Notes: a model not told the origin generated them from the letters alone. A DNA stretch of 64,000 bases from Chamaesiphon minutus PCC 6605 (GCF_000317145.1 NC_019697.1:5406886-5470885); one strand, 5' to 3'. Counted from the first letter of the stretch, positions 8,485-18,063 are shown. A program made the numbers and translations.

Positions 8485-8973
8485 ATGAACTCTTCAGAAC
8501 AATCCTTAACTCGCTCCTATAGCCAGGAAGATGTCCAACAAATCCTGAACATTGCGCTGGCACAGCATCCGCACGCGGATACGGAGTTATCATACGCACA
8601 GTTGTTAGAAATTGCCGAGGAATTGCGGATCGCACCAGGGACGCTCGAGCTGGCGGAAAATAAGTGGCTGGCGCAACAACAGGCAAACGATAAATACCAA
8701 GAATTCGAGATTTACCGTCGATCGAAGTTACAAAATAAATTCGGCAAGTATGCAATTACCAATGTTTGCTTGGTCGCCTTAAACTTTTTGACTGGCTTCG
8801 GCGTGCCCTGGTCTCTATACGTGCTAATTTTTTGGGGTATGGGTGTCAGCTTGGACGCGTGGAAGTTGTTTTATCAGCGTCAGGGTGAAGCCTACAATCG
8901 GGCTTTTCAAAGCTGGGAACGCAAACGAAAGATTCAAAAATCGATTACTGGTTTAATTGATAAGTTAGTCTAG
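8485..8973 (+). CDS. 2TM domain-containing protein
   Basis: 162 residues. The N-terminal half is soluble and helical (SYSQEDVQQILNIALAQ, then LSYAQLLEIAEELRIAPGTL), resembling a small regulatory fold. The C-terminal half has the basic strip RRSKLQNKFGKYAITN and two close membrane helices (about 92-130, FLTGFGVPWSLYVLIFWGMG), which is the 2TM domain pattern. Function unknown. A strong terminator follows at 9045-9079, before the convergent chlI. Confidence 0.75.
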   Translation: MNSSEQSLTRSYSQEDVQQILNIALAQHPHADTELSYAQLLEIAEELRIAPGTLELAENKWLAQQQANDKYQEFEIYRRSKLQNKFGKYAITNVCLVALNFLTGFGVPWSLYVLIFWGMGVSLDAWKLFYQRQGEAYNRAFQSWERKRKIQKSITGLIDKLV

Positions 8974-9044
8974 AGTGCAATCTCGATAATCTCTAATATC
9001 GGGATTAGATCGCTTCTCGAAGTAAATAAATGCTCGGAAGAATT

Positions 9045-9079
9045 AATCCGGCTGCTAGTAACTAGCAGCCGGATTTTTT
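9045..9079 (+). terminator. Terminator between the 2TM gene and chlI
   Basis: A perfect 15-bp stem (AATCCGGCTGCTAGT and its complement, 9045-9059 and 9061-9075) overlaps a run of Ts on the plus strand. It separates two convergent genes and ends the 2TM transcript. Confidence 0.9.
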
Positions 9080-9110
9080 GTGCGATCTCGGATTGAGGTG
9101 GGCGGCTAAA

Positions 9111-10190
9111 TTATTTTTCGGCTAACTCGACCCCAAATACTTCTGCAAAGACTTTATTCACCTTGTAGCCAGAATCGATCGATTCTAAAGGATCTTTGCG
9201 CAGTCGGTGGCGCAGACAGAGGGCGACGATCCGGCGAATATCATCGAGAGTGACCTCTGTACGACCTTCAAAGGCGGCTAAAGCCTTGGCTGCGCGGTTA
9301 GTGACGATATCGCCTCTGAGTCCGTCTACGTCGCATTCAGAGCACACCTGGGAGATCTTGACGCGCAGGTCGTAATCGAGGGTGACACTGGCGAGTCTGG
9401 TTTGGGCATCGACGATCCGCTGTTGGAGCAAGACTTGTTCGGCTTGATACTCGGTAGTAAATTTGTGAGGATTGAGATCGAAGTCCGAGCGTTGTTCGAC
9501 AATTTGGACGCGCAGTTCTGGCTCTTTGACGGTACGAATTTCGGCGTGCATCCCAAATCTGTCGAGGAGTTGGGGGCGGAGTTCGCCTTCTTCGGGATTC
9601 CCAGAACCGACGAGGACAAATCGGGCGGGGTGACGGATGGAGATGCCTTCGCGTTCGACGGTATTCCAGCCACTGGCTGCCGAATCGAGTAAGACATCGA
9701 CGAGGTGATCGTCGAGAAGGTTAACTTCATCGACGTATAAGATGCCCCGATTGGCTTTGGCTAACAATCCGGGTTCAAATGCTTTGACACCCTCAGAGAG
9801 AGCTTTTTCGATATCGATCGTGCCACAAACGCGATCTTCTGTCGCACCCAGGGGTAAATCGACCATCGGGACTTTTTTAGTCGCGACAGGGAAAGTTGCG
9901 TGTGTCGTCAAAAATTCTTGACGTAGTTCCTCACTCATCAAATCGGGATCGATCGGATGGCTATTGAAAGGATCGCCAGCGACGACATCGATCTCTGGAA
10001 GTAGGTCTGCTAGTGCCCGAATCGTGGTAGATTTGCCCGTACCTCGATCGCCCATGATCATCACCCCACCGATAAAAGGGTCGATGACATTCAATAACAG
10101 AGCTAATTTCATTTCCTCCTGCCCCACAATGGCAGTGAATGGAAATACAACCCGACGCGCTGTAGCGGGCGATTGGACAGTAGCAGCCAC
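9111..10190 (-). CDS. chlI: Magnesium chelatase ATPase subunit I
   Basis: 359 residues, full length. ChlI is the AAA+ motor which, with ChlD and ChlH, inserts Mg2+ into protoporphyrin IX, the first committed step of chlorophyll synthesis. Walker [10 protein letters not shown] is at residues 47-55 and Walker [15 protein letters not shown] near 150. The sensor region [20 protein letters not shown] and the C-terminal helical lid follow. It is divergent from the 505-aa coiled-coil gene, the two starts lying about 250 bp apart, and faces the 2TM gene across a terminator. Confidence 0.98.
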   Translation of the reverse strand: MAATVQSPATARRVVFPFTAIVGQEEMKLALLLNVIDPFIGGVMIMGDRGTGKSTTIRALADLLPEIDVVAGDPFNSHPIDPDLMSEELRQEFLTTHATFPVATKKVPMVDLPLGATEDRVCGTIDIEKALSEGVKAFEPGLLAKANRGILYVDEVNLLDDHLVDVLLDSAASGWNTVEREGISIRHPARFVLVGSGNPEEGELRPQLLDRFGMHAEIRTVKEPELRVQIVEQRSDFDLNPHKFTTEYQAEQVLLQQRIVDAQTRLASVTLDYDLRVKISQVCSECDVDGLRGDIVTNRAAKALAAFEGRTEVTLDDIRRIVALCLRHRLRKDPLESIDSGYKVNKVFAEVFGVELAEK

Positions 10191-10440
10191 GATGATTACC
10201 TATTTTAAATAATTTTGATTATCGCCCTTTATTATAATGGTTCGCGGGATCGGTACACACGATCTCGGATCGATTCTCAGTCGCGATCGTCAGGCCGATC
10301 GATCGCCCATATTCAGCATAAAGTCTATTTAGAATCTCGAAATCGACAGTTATAATATTTAGCGATTTAACGGATTTGTGGCATACCAAATTAAGATGGC
10401 ACATGATGTTGCTAACCAATCTGAGGAGGTATGTGGCTAG

Positions 10441-11958
10441 ATGAATTCAGCTTCTAATATTGAGGGTGCATCTTCGCTCGAACAGCTCGACAATGTGCAT
10501 TTTTCAACCCCAGTAACGTCGATGTCGTCAAGCGACGCACAGGAGATCGGCGATGTAGTTGATATCCCCCAACCACTTAATGCGAATCTAGAACCACTCG
10601 CAGATACTGTAGCTGTCGAGCAATGCCAAATAACCTCGATCGCCGATCGGGCCGATCGAGTGTCGGAAAATAGTGCTACCGATTTAGATACACTACTGTT
10701 GCTGGGTAGCTCGCCTGAAGATATTGCCAACTACACACTCTCATCAACTCAGGAGCGATTCGATCTCCACATACCTGACACTAATAATAATCCGATCGAT
10801 CGTGTAACAGGCGAAATAGATCTCGAAGCCGAACTCGATGCCTTAGTAATCTCGTTACAACTGGCAACCCCACACCCGCAAAATCTCGCTCCCGCTGAAG
10901 ATAACTCGATCGATGGTATCCTCACCAGCATCTCCACCAGCGCACCCGTTACCCATACTCAGCAGTTGCTGCAAGAGCTAAATACCACCCGAGCGCAACT
11001 CAACGCCGCCTGTACCCAATTAGAAATCTTACATCAGCGCAATCAACTTCAAGTCGATCGAGTTGATGCCAATGTCCAGCAAGCTCGACAAATTAAATCT
11101 AGCACGCAACAATTAGCCCAGCATAGCTACGAGCGAGTCGAAAAAGTCCAGCAAATGCTCGGATCGTTAGAGCAAATTCGCACAGAAATCGTCACTAATC
11201 TCGACAAATTTGGCAGCTACGAAGAGATTCGATCGATGTTGGCACAACTCGAAACTACTCGCTATGCCTTAGTAGTTGCCCACGAACGAGTGACGATCGG
11301 ACAACAGGCTTTTTATGACTCCTTGCACGCAATTCAACAGCAATTAGTGGCAACTAGCCATGACTCAGAGGACAAATTTCGTCAATATCATCAGTCAATT
11401 GAGAGCTTATCTCAAACGATCGCTACCGATCGACTCAAAATTGCGGGTATGAGTGTAGAAATGAGTACCAAACTGCACAATTTACACGCTCTAGATGCTC
11501 AAATTACCAATATCCACACTGGAGTTGTCGAAACATCTCAAGATATCGAATTACGGTTGACGGAAGTCGAGCGCGGATTTTTCCGACTATCGCAATCTGT
11601 CAGTAAAGAGCAAGAGCAGTTCTACGAATTAACCGTCCAAACGATCGAAAAAGCCGAAAGCGTGCGATCTCAATTTGCAGATATTATCAAACAAATTGAA
11701 GACGATCGACACTCCATCTCCTCTCTCCATAATGAGATCGAGTCAGTCAAGCACGATACCCAACAGCAGCTCGAACTCCAGTTCCACGATCTAAATCTAT
11801 GCCAGGACGAATTGATTTTGCTATGCAACAATCTTCAATCTCTCCAAAAAGATCGGCTAGCGATCTCGACCAAATTTTCTAGATGGTTGTGGATATTATC
11901 TGTTGCGGTAGGAACAATTTTTATCTTGTTAATGCGAATTATGAGCAGTCTTAAGTAA
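10441..11958 (+). CDS. Tail-anchored coiled-coil protein, function unknown
   Basis: 505 residues with no family I recognise. Residues 1-150 are acidic and low in structure; about 165-475 are heptad-rich with many glutamines and charged residues (for example LLQELNTTRAQLNAACTQLE), consistent with a long coiled coil. One membrane helix near the end (about 482-500, WILSVAVGTIFILLMRIM) leaves almost nothing beyond, so the protein should be tail-anchored with its rod in the cytoplasm. GAGGAGGT precedes the start by 10 bases. It could be a tether or scaffold; an SMC-like ATPase is excluded because there is no P-loop. Confidence 0.7.
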   Translation: MNSASNIEGASSLEQLDNVHFSTPVTSMSSSDAQEIGDVVDIPQPLNANLEPLADTVAVEQCQITSIADRADRVSENSATDLDTLLLLGSSPEDIANYTLSSTQERFDLHIPDTNNNPIDRVTGEIDLEAELDALVISLQLATPHPQNLAPAEDNSIDGILTSISTSAPVTHTQQLLQELNTTRAQLNAACTQLEILHQRNQLQVDRVDANVQQARQIKSSTQQLAQHSYERVEKVQQMLGSLEQIRTEIVTNLDKFGSYEEIRSMLAQLETTRYALVVAHERVTIGQQAFYDSLHAIQQQLVATSHDSEDKFRQYHQSIESLSQTIATDRLKIAGMSVEMSTKLHNLHALDAQITNIHTGVVETSQDIELRLTEVERGFFRLSQSVSKEQEQFYELTVQTIEKAESVRSQFADIIKQIEDDRHSISSLHNEIESVKHDTQQQLELQFHDLNLCQDELILLCNNLQSLQKDRLAISTKFSRWLWILSVAVGTIFILLMRIMSSLK

Positions 11959-12202
11959 GTGTAGATTTGCCGATCTGCGTGTATATAATTGCTAACTGAG
12001 TTGCCGATTGTAAAGCAATTGGATCTAAATATTGCTATACAATAATTTTGTAATTATTAAGTTACGCTCATACTTAGGACGGCTAGTAATATTTGTAACG
12101 TTAAGTTTTGAAATTTAATCGATTTATAGACCAACTACGATATAATGTGTCATGCTTTCGATCCACTATTTATTAATATCGAACTAGGAAAAACTAAAAG
12201 TT

Positions 12203-12640
12203 ATGACCATCAGATCTTCTAGAAGCGCGGCAACAGGCTTTATCAAAGACTTTCAAGATTTTGTCATCAAAGGTAATATTTTTGACTTGGCAATCGCCGT
12301 AATTATGGGTGGAGCCTTTGGAAAAGTAATTGACTCCCTGATCAAAGATGTGATCACGCCAGCAATTCTCGAACCAACGATCAAAGCCTCCGGTGCGAAG
12401 GATTTGGAAAGTTGGGTAGTTGGTGCGGCCAAGTTAGGATTATTTATCTCCAACATTATCACCTTTATAGTTATCTCGTTTGTCATCTTCTTAATGGTTA
12501 GAGCGATGGCTAAATTCAAGAGAAAAGAAGAAAAAATAGAAGCAGCAGATACTAAAGACTGTCCGTACTGTCTATCGGTAATTCCGATCGCAGCTAGTAA
12601 GTGCAGTCATTGCACATCGGAGCTACCACCTACGATGTAG
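12203..12640 (+). CDS. mscL: Large-conductance mechanosensitive channel MscL with C-terminal zinc ribbon
   Basis: 145 residues. MscL is a pentameric channel that opens under membrane tension and releases solutes in osmotic downshock. The N-terminal amphipathic helix and TM1 (FIKDFQDFVIKGNIFDLAIA, residues 13-32, with the pore segment to about 50) and TM2 (about 78-100) are intact. The cytoplasmic tail departs from the usual helix bundle: after a charged segment it carries CPYC (Cys120/123) and CSHC (Cys134/137), a four-cysteine zinc ribbon. Convergent with the next gene across a terminator. Confidence 0.93.
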   Translation: MTIRSSRSAATGFIKDFQDFVIKGNIFDLAIAVIMGGAFGKVIDSLIKDVITPAILEPTIKASGAKDLESWVVGAAKLGLFISNIITFIVISFVIFLMVRAMAKFKRKEEKIEAADTKDCPYCLSVIPIAASKCSHCTSELPPTM

Positions 12641-12676
12641 GCTTTAGGCTTTAGGCTTTAGGCTTTAGGCTTTAGG
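12638..12676 (+). repeat. Heptamer tandem array (GCTTTAG)
   Basis: About five contiguous copies of the 7-mer GCTTTAG directly after the mscL stop. This resembles the short tandemly repeated repetitive (STRR) heptamers described in cyanobacteria. The same unit occurs at 42328-42410, 45035-45080, 54209-54260 and 55497-55566. Confidence 0.85.
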
Positions 12677-12716
12677 GGGTGAGGAATTAGATTCTAATTC
12701 CTCACCCCCTATTTTT
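12674..12716. terminator. Terminator after mscL
   Basis: An 18-bp perfect palindrome (12674-12691 with 12693-12710, AGGGGGTGAGGAATTAGA and complement) is followed by ATTTTTAAT. It lies between convergent mscL and the PLP-enzyme gene and probably works in both directions. Confidence 0.85.
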
Positions 12717-12780
12717 AATAAATATCGCTCGGCTCGGCTCGGCTCGATCGTACCTAAAATGTAGACGTCAGCCAATGTCC

Positions 12781-12823
12781 ACCTAAAACCTAAAACCTAA
12801 AACCTCATCCCTAAAGCCTAAAG
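12781..12823. repeat. Heptamer array (CCTAAAA / CCTAAAG)
   Basis: About five degenerate copies of CCTAAAA/CCTAAAG, the complement of the TTTTAGG/CTTTAGG unit. It overlaps the last codons of the leftward PLP-enzyme gene. Confidence 0.7.
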
Positions 12824-14056
12824 TGAATCGATCGCATTAATGGCATCCACAGCGGCTTCGAGGGCGATCGAAATATGCGCCCAATGCGTACCACCCTGAC
12901 AAAACACAGTATAAGGTTCTCGCAGGGGGCCATCGGCAGAAAATTCGGACGTACTGCCGTCAATAAATGTCCCGCCAGCCATGATTAACTCGCTTTCATA
13001 GCCGTGAAGATTTCCAGGAACCGGATCGACATAGGCATCGATGGGCGAATTTTGTTGGATCGATCGACAAAACGCGATCGATTTGGCTCGGGAACCAAGT
13101 TTAATCGCCTGAATCACATCGCGACGGGGTGCCATTGGTAACGGATTGACGGGATACCCCAACTTATCGAACACATAGGCTGTCAAATGATTGCCCTTCA
13201 TCGCTTCACCCACCATTTGCGGTGCGAGGAATAAGCCTTGAAATAACAGCCGATTTTGGTCGTAGGTAGCCCCGCCAGAGGAACCGATGCCTGGTGCCGT
13301 GAGCCGACAGGCAGCCATTTCGACCAGATCGGCTCTCCCCGCCACGTAGCCGCCACCTGTGGCAATCGTACCGCCCGGATTTTTGATTAACGAGCCAGCG
13401 ACTAGATCGGCACCGACAGCAGGCGGTTCGCGATCTTCGACAAATTCACCATAGCAATTGTCTACAAAACAAATCGTATTTGGATTTTGACGTTTGACAA
13501 TTTCGATAATCCGTTCGATCTCGGCAAGCGATAAAGACGATCGCCACGAATAACCACAGGAACGTTGAATTAGCACCAGACGGGTCTTGCTGGCGATCGA
13601 ATGAGTCAAAGTATCCCAATCGATCCCCCCGTCGCTCGTGAGGGCTAATTCGCGGTAGCTGATGCCAAATTCCTTCAGCGATCCCTGTCCCGTGCCTCTA
13701 GTGCCGATGACTTCTTCTAAGGTGTCATAAGGCGCACCTACCACCGAGAGCATTTCATCCCCCGGACGCAATACGCCAAATAACGCACAAGCGATCGCAT
13801 GAGTGCCAGAGACAAATTGTACCCGTACCGCTGCAGCTTCGGCTCCCATAATTTCTGCAAAAACTTTATCTAAAGTTTCTCGCCCCAAATCGTCGTGTCC
13901 GTAGCCGCTGACACTGCAAAAATGTCGAACACCTACTCGGTGTCGCGCATAAATTTCTAAAACTCGACGGATATTCCCCTTGACTTGACCGTCAATAACA
14001 TTAAAAATCAGTGATAGTGCCTTTTCTGCCGCTGGAATGAGTAATTTGCCGTTCAT
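12818..14056 (-). CDS. Methionine gamma-lyase family PLP enzyme (aluminium-resistance type, YnbB-like)
   Basis: 412 residues, fold-type I PLP enzyme. The N-terminus has VRHFCSVSGYGHDDLGRETL (residues about 43-62), typical of the family first named for aluminium resistance. The PLP site is FVDNCYGEF (Asp199) and GSLIKNPGGTIATGGGY, with the Schiff-base lysine at about Lys225. The C-terminus has the conserved PGNLHGYESELIMAGGTFI block. The true substrate is not known; homologues are annotated as cystathionine or methionine lyases. It stands alone, divergent from the desaturase 80 bp away. Confidence 0.88.
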   Translation of the reverse strand: MNGKLLIPAAEKALSLIFNVIDGQVKGNIRRVLEIYARHRVGVRHFCSVSGYGHDDLGRETLDKVFAEIMGAEAAAVRVQFVSGTHAIACALFGVLRPGDEMLSVVGAPYDTLEEVIGTRGTGQGSLKEFGISYRELALTSDGGIDWDTLTHSIASKTRLVLIQRSCGYSWRSSLSLAEIERIIEIVKRQNPNTICFVDNCYGEFVEDREPPAVGADLVAGSLIKNPGGTIATGGGYVAGRADLVEMAACRLTAPGIGSSGGATYDQNRLLFQGLFLAPQMVGEAMKGNHLTAYVFDKLGYPVNPLPMAPRRDVIQAIKLGSRAKSIAFCRSIQQNSPIDAYVDPVPGNLHGYESELIMAGGTFIDGSTSEFSADGPLREPYTVFCQGGTHWAHISIALEAAVDAINAIDSL

Positions 14057-14137
14057 GATTTGAGGGATTAAATTATTTGCCGCTTGGATCTGCTTGCAGA
14101 TCGGGCACGATCGTAAAACTCTTCATAGGTTATCTCA

Positions 14138-14965
14138 ATGACTGTTGCCGCATCAACAAAACTTCGTCTCGATTGGACGATGATTATCGCGCTCGTAATT
14201 TTTCACATTGGAGCGATTTGCGCCTTTTTACCGGGACTATTTAGTTGGAAAGCCGTGGGTGTAGCATTACTGCTGCACTGGATTACAGGTGGTTTGGGGA
14301 TTACATTAGGGTGGCACCGTCTTCTCTCTCACCGTAGCTTTCAGGTTCCCAAATGGTTGGAATACTTTTTTGCTTTTTGCGGCACATTAGCATTACAAGG
14401 TGGAATTCTATGGTGGGTAGGTTTGCACCGTCACCATCATTTGCATTCAGATCAAGATGTCGATCATCACGATTCCAAAAAAGGCTTCTTGTGGAGTCAC
14501 GTCCGGTGGATGTGTTTTGAGGTACCAGCAGAAAGTGACATTCCCCGCTTTACCAAAGATATTGCTGACGATCGGTTTTATCAGTTTTTGAATAAATACT
14601 TCTTCCCCTTGCAAGTCGTGCTCGGCGTAGTCTTATATGCGATCGGCGGTTGGCCGTTTGTGTTCTGGGGTGTATTTGCTCGCCTGGTAATCGTTTATCA
14701 CTGTACTTGGCTCGTTAATAGCGCGACTCACAAGTTTGGCTATCGCAACTTTGAAACTACCGATAATTCTACCAATTGCTGGTGGGTAGCCATCACTACT
14801 TACGGTGAAGGCTGGCACAATAACCACCATGCTTACCAATATTCTGCACGTCATGGTATGAAATGGTGGGAAATTGATATCACTTGGATGACGATTCAAG
14901 TACTGCAATTTCTTGGTTTGGCTACTAAAGTGAAGTTGGTAGAAGCTGGCACAGCAAAGGATTAA
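14138..14965 (+). CDS. Acyl-lipid/acyl-CoA delta-9 type fatty acid desaturase
   Basis: 275 residues, an integral membrane di-iron desaturase that puts a double bond into membrane-lipid acyl chains, important for cold adaptation. All three histidine boxes are present: HRLLSH (60-65), HRHHH (97-101) and HNNHH (about 230-234). Hydrophobic spans lie before box 1, between boxes 1 and 2, and at about 155-190. The length and box spacing fit the DesC (delta-9) group; position specificity cannot be proven from sequence alone. Start at the ATG at 14138. Confidence 0.9.
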   Translation: MTVAASTKLRLDWTMIIALVIFHIGAICAFLPGLFSWKAVGVALLLHWITGGLGITLGWHRLLSHRSFQVPKWLEYFFAFCGTLALQGGILWWVGLHRHHHLHSDQDVDHHDSKKGFLWSHVRWMCFEVPAESDIPRFTKDIADDRFYQFLNKYFFPLQVVLGVVLYAIGGWPFVFWGVFARLVIVYHCTWLVNSATHKFGYRNFETTDNSTNCWWVAITTYGEGWHNNHHAYQYSARHGMKWWEIDITWMTIQVLQFLGLATKVKLVEAGTAKD

Positions 14966-15062
14966 TTAGCAACCCCGATCGCCTTGAGTCGCTGGTAATC
15001 TACGCCGAGCGACATCCAGCCATCGAGCGTCTCTTGCAAATCGCCTGAGATATGCTAATATG

Positions 15063-15090
15063 TTTAAGCGGTAAATTAATTCCGCTTAAA
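15063..15090. promoter_or_regulatory. Hairpin just upstream of tRNA-Gly
   Basis: A 9-bp perfect stem (TTTAAGCGG and complement, 15063-15071 and 15082-15090) with an AT-rich 10-nt loop ends 2 bp before the tRNA. It may be a processing signal or the end of the desaturase transcript; there is no T-run. Confidence 0.4.
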
Positions 15091-15092
15091 AT

Positions 15093-15163
15093 GCGAGTGT
15101 AGTTTAGTGGTAAAACTATAGCCTTCCAAGCTATTGATGCGGGTTCGATTCCCGCCACTCGCT
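15093..15163 (+). tRNA. tRNA-Gly (anticodon TCC)
   Basis: 71 nt folding into a cloverleaf: acceptor GCGAGTG/CACTCGC, D arm around AGTTTAGTGGTAAAACT, anticodon stem-loop ATAGC-CTTCCAA-GCTAT with anticodon TCC, T arm GCGGGTTCGATTCCCGC. No CCA is encoded. It reads GGA/GGG glycine codons. The short proteins predicted antisense to it are artefacts. Confidence 0.97.
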
Positions 15164-15433
15164 TAGATTTAAAATAATAGCTGGTGACTCGATCGAACGC
15201 GATCGATATTTTCGACTCTCTCGAACTCCTGATGTCGGCTGCTAAAAATAGAGATCGCAGAATGCCAACAAACCTACCCGATCGAAAGCATAGCTTTGGC
15301 AATTTAATCGAGCTAACTATCGATCTATTTGTCAACGCCATTACCATACTCGAAAGTCAAGTCGGTTGTCAGCAGCCCTCAGATGAATCGGAGGGGACAA
15401 TCTAAAATTCACAATCCACAATCCACAATCCGA

Positions 15434-16147
15434 ATGACCGATCGATCGAATTATACATCTACAGATATTCAAGCAATCTTCAATCGCATTGCGCCAGTAT
15501 ACGATCGATTGAATAACGATCTGAGCTTGGGTATGCATTGGGTATGGAAACAAATGACCGTATCTTGGAGCTTGGCTAAAGCTGGCGATACTTGTCTGGA
15601 TCTTTGCTGTGGGAGCGGCGATATTACCCAACTTTTAGCCAAACGAGTCGGCAAGACAGGTACGGTTATTGGGGCTGATTTTGCTCCCGCACAACTGAAA
15701 ATTGCCGCCGAACGAATTGCGAGTATTTATCCACCATTAGAGCAGATTAGTTGGGTAGAAGCCGACGCACTCAATTTACCATTTGACGATAATTATTTCG
15801 ATGCCGCGACGATGGGTTATGGCTTGCGAAACGTCACGGATATTCCGAGAAGTTTAACTGAATTACATCGAGTTTTGAAACCCGATCGGAAGGTCGCAAT
15901 TCTCGACTTTCATCGTCCTAGCAATATTTTAATCCGCCGCTTCCAGCAATGGTATCTCGACGAGATCGTCGTCCCCAAAGCCGATCGATTGGGCATGATT
16001 GAAGAATATGCTTATTTAAATCCCAGTCTCGATCGATTTCCGATTGGTTTGGAACAGGTAAAATTGGGATTGTCAGCGGGATTTAGTCGGGCAACTCATT
16101 ACCCGATCGCCAGTGGAATGATGGGTGTATTAGTATTAACTAAATAA
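15434..16147 (+). CDS. menG: Demethylphylloquinone/demethylmenaquinone methyltransferase
   Basis: 237 residues, class I SAM methyltransferase of the UbiE/MenG family. In cyanobacteria it makes the last methylation of phylloquinone, the photosystem I quinone. The SAM-binding motif CLDLCCGSGDITQLL is near residue 55; the family block VEADALNLPFDDNYFDAATM and the GYGLRNVTDIP motif follow. I chose the ATG at 15434 (MTDRSNYTST); an in-frame ATG at 15329 would add 35 residues encoded by repeat-rich upstream sequence. Next to the tRNA but not obviously in an operon. Confidence 0.93.
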   Translation: MTDRSNYTSTDIQAIFNRIAPVYDRLNNDLSLGMHWVWKQMTVSWSLAKAGDTCLDLCCGSGDITQLLAKRVGKTGTVIGADFAPAQLKIAAERIASIYPPLEQISWVEADALNLPFDDNYFDAATMGYGLRNVTDIPRSLTELHRVLKPDRKVAILDFHRPSNILIRRFQQWYLDEIVVPKADRLGMIEEYAYLNPSLDRFPIGLEQVKLGLSAGFSRATHYPIASGMMGVLVLTK

Positions 16148-16497
16148 CCAACGTTACTAGAGAGCCGACGACTGTAAGTCGTGGTTAGTGTTGCGTAATG
16201 TCCGCCTACGCGAGTTATTAGAGAAAGTCAAAATTAGGACAAAATTATTAATGTAAGTTGTACGGCGGTCGAGCAGTATCGTTACGAACATGTACTGCTA
16301 TTTAAAGCAATAGCTGTGTCGGTTGGCTCGATCGATCCGAGTGGCGTTCTTTTATCGGCTCCAATTCAACCCAAGATCTCGATCTAGATGCTGAAGTTTA
16401 CTGTCAAGGGTTATTATTTGGAAAGTTTCAGGGTGAGTATGTTGTACTCAAACATAAAAGTTAGTAGACGATCGATAGCATAAATCGATATTTGAAA
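16148..16497. other. Intergenic region, possible small decayed gene
   Basis: About 350 bp with no intact gene. A 33-codon open stretch (about 16289-16390) reads LLFKAIAVSVGSIDPSGVLL then SAPIQPKISI and stops. This faintly resembles the start of small cyanobacterial antitoxin-like proteins, but it is too short to call. Otherwise nothing is seen. Confidence 0.3.
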
Positions 16498-17034
16498 ATG
16501 GCACAGCAATTTAAAACTTTTCGATCTGTCAGCGATGCTTATCGATTTATAGCAGATTTAGGCGCACCAGATCGATTGATTCAGCATGTTAAATTGGTTG
16601 GTGAAGCTGCCGATATTCTCATTTTACACTTTCTACAGCTCGATCTTGAGTTCGATCTCGATTGGATTCGGTTGGGTGTGGCTTTTCACGATGTCGGGAA
16701 AATTTTGCATCCTTCAGAATTAGTCGAGAAAGGTAATCGACATGAAGCCACAGGCGAACAGTTATTATTGTCAAATAATATCGATCCTAAAATTGCGCGT
16801 TGTTGTCGATCTCACGCACAATGGCAGCAAATGGAATGCGATTTTGAGGAATTAGTAGTCGCACTTGCCGATAACTTGTGGAAAGGCAAACGCAATACCG
16901 AACTCGAAGAGCGGGTAATCGCGCGAGTCGCCCAGATCCTCAATCAAGATTATTGGGCTGTATTTGCAGGTTTGGATGATAAATTTGAACAAATCGCCGC
17001 AACTGGAGATCGCAGGCTCGCGCGGAGCATTTAA
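16498..17034 (+). CDS. HD-domain phosphohydrolase-like protein
   Basis: 178 residues from the ATG at 16498 (a TTG two codons earlier is possible). The HD metal-binding pattern is visible: H33 in IQHVKLVGEAADIL, HDVGK at about residue 65, and a later HEATGEQLL and SHAQW. HD proteins hydrolyse phosphoesters, including nucleotides and cyclic nucleotides; the substrate is unknown. ALADNLWKGKRNTELEERV near 125 supplies the last conserved aspartate. No partner gene is adjacent. Confidence 0.8.
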   Translation: MAQQFKTFRSVSDAYRFIADLGAPDRLIQHVKLVGEAADILILHFLQLDLEFDLDWIRLGVAFHDVGKILHPSELVEKGNRHEATGEQLLLSNNIDPKIARCCRSHAQWQQMECDFEELVVALADNLWKGKRNTELEERVIARVAQILNQDYWAVFAGLDDKFEQIAATGDRRLARSI

Positions 17035-17076
17035 CGAGATCGATCCACGTTGCTAGCAATCTTTAGCTCAAACCAG

Positions 17077-18063
17077 CTACTTGCGCGCTATAAAATCGCT
17101 CGTGGGACGATGAGATGTAACTAATAGATCGAGATCGGCAATACTTTGAGGCTGGCGACGCACATGAGCATCTATAAATAAACCAATTGCTTCGGCGATA
17201 AGATCTCGAATTTGTCCTTCTGGTTGAGTTGCGGGAAAGTCTAGAAAGGCAGTACCTGTCGTAGAATCCAACGGATGAACGATCGCAAAATGGTTGGCTC
17301 CTGATAATAACAGCAAATATCGATCGTTTCTACCGCCTGCCATCTTCTCAAAAGTACGTGAAATCGGGGTTGTCGGCTGCTCCCACGTCAAGCCATAGAT
17401 ACTGCTACTATTAGCAATTACACCATCGCAGGTACCCCCAATTAACATGATTGGTAGCGCATCTGGCACTGGTAAAATGGTGCCTGGTGCATATCCTAAC
17501 TGCACGATCGCGGCTGTATGGGCACCATAAGCAAAGGCTGCGACAGCTTGCGGAAAAAAATCTGGACTGGCACTTTCAATTACGACTCTACCACCAGCAG
17601 AATGCCCGCCTAAAATTACCTGTTGTAAGTTCAACAAGCCTGCTAAAACGCCCTCGGAGTTCAAACCATCTAAGGCTGTGAGTAATGCGGGTAAGGCAGA
17701 GGCAGAGGGAGCCTTACCATAAGTATCTGGAGACATAGTGCTAATATTGACACCGGGCGTCAGCCCTACCATTCCTGGCAGATTTTGAGCCACCCAGTCA
17801 AAAGTCACCACCACCAGCCCGCGCTCTACCAATTTTGTCGCCAACCATTGATATCCGGCTGCGCTACAGTTGATGCCACCGAACAAAATAACGACAGGAA
17901 ACGGAGCCTGTCGATCGTCAGCCGGAATCGCGCCCATACTATTATTTGCTAAGGCATTGTCTGACATCCGCGCCGGATAGAAAACTTTGAGCTGAATCGT
18001 GTCATATGGGACGGCAGCACCTTCAACTTTGACAGCCTGAAACAATGCGCGAACGATCGTCAT
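17077..18063 (-). CDS. Alpha/beta hydrolase (dienelactone hydrolase/chlorophyllase-like)
   Basis: 328 residues. The nucleophile elbow GGHSAGGR is at about residues 151-158, and an oxyanion region VVILFGGINCSAAGYQWLA at about 56-74. A later ALPIMLIGGTCDGV supplies the probable acid and SGANHFAIV the histidine, so the Ser-Asp-His triad looks complete. No signal peptide is seen. The acid and ester substrates are unknown; a chlorophyllase or lipase-like role is possible. A palindromic terminator and a 63-aa gene lie upstream on the same strand. Confidence 0.82.
   Translation of the reverse strand: MTIVRALFQAVKVEGAAVPYDTIQLKVFYPARMSDNALANNSMGAIPADDRQAPFPVVILFGGINCSAAGYQWLATKLVERGLVVVTFDWVAQNLPGMVGLTPGVNISTMSPDTYGKAPSASALPALLTALDGLNSEGVLAGLLNLQQVILGGHSAGGRVVIESASPDFFPQAVAAFAYGAHTAAIVQLGYAPGTILPVPDALPIMLIGGTCDGVIANSSSIYGLTWEQPTTPISRTFEKMAGGRNDRYLLLLSGANHFAIVHPLDSTTGTAFLDFPATQPEGQIRDLIAEAIGLFIDAHVRRQPQSIADLDLLVTSHRPTSDFIARK

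Noticed and set aside
9402-9692. Plus-strand frame of 96 codons inside chlI
   Set aside because: It lies antisense to the intact chlI gene and its protein is not plausible.
15184-15405. 73-codon plus-strand frame between tRNA-Gly and menG
   Set aside because: It begins with GTG, has no ribosome site, and shows no motif; I found no support for a protein.
15329-15433. N-terminal extension of menG from ATG 15329
   Set aside because: The extra 35 residues are encoded by CACAATCCACAATCC-type repeats and do not resemble MenG.
16289-16390. Possible antitoxin-like remnant before the HD gene
   Set aside because: Only 33 codons with a weak similarity; no partner toxin was found.
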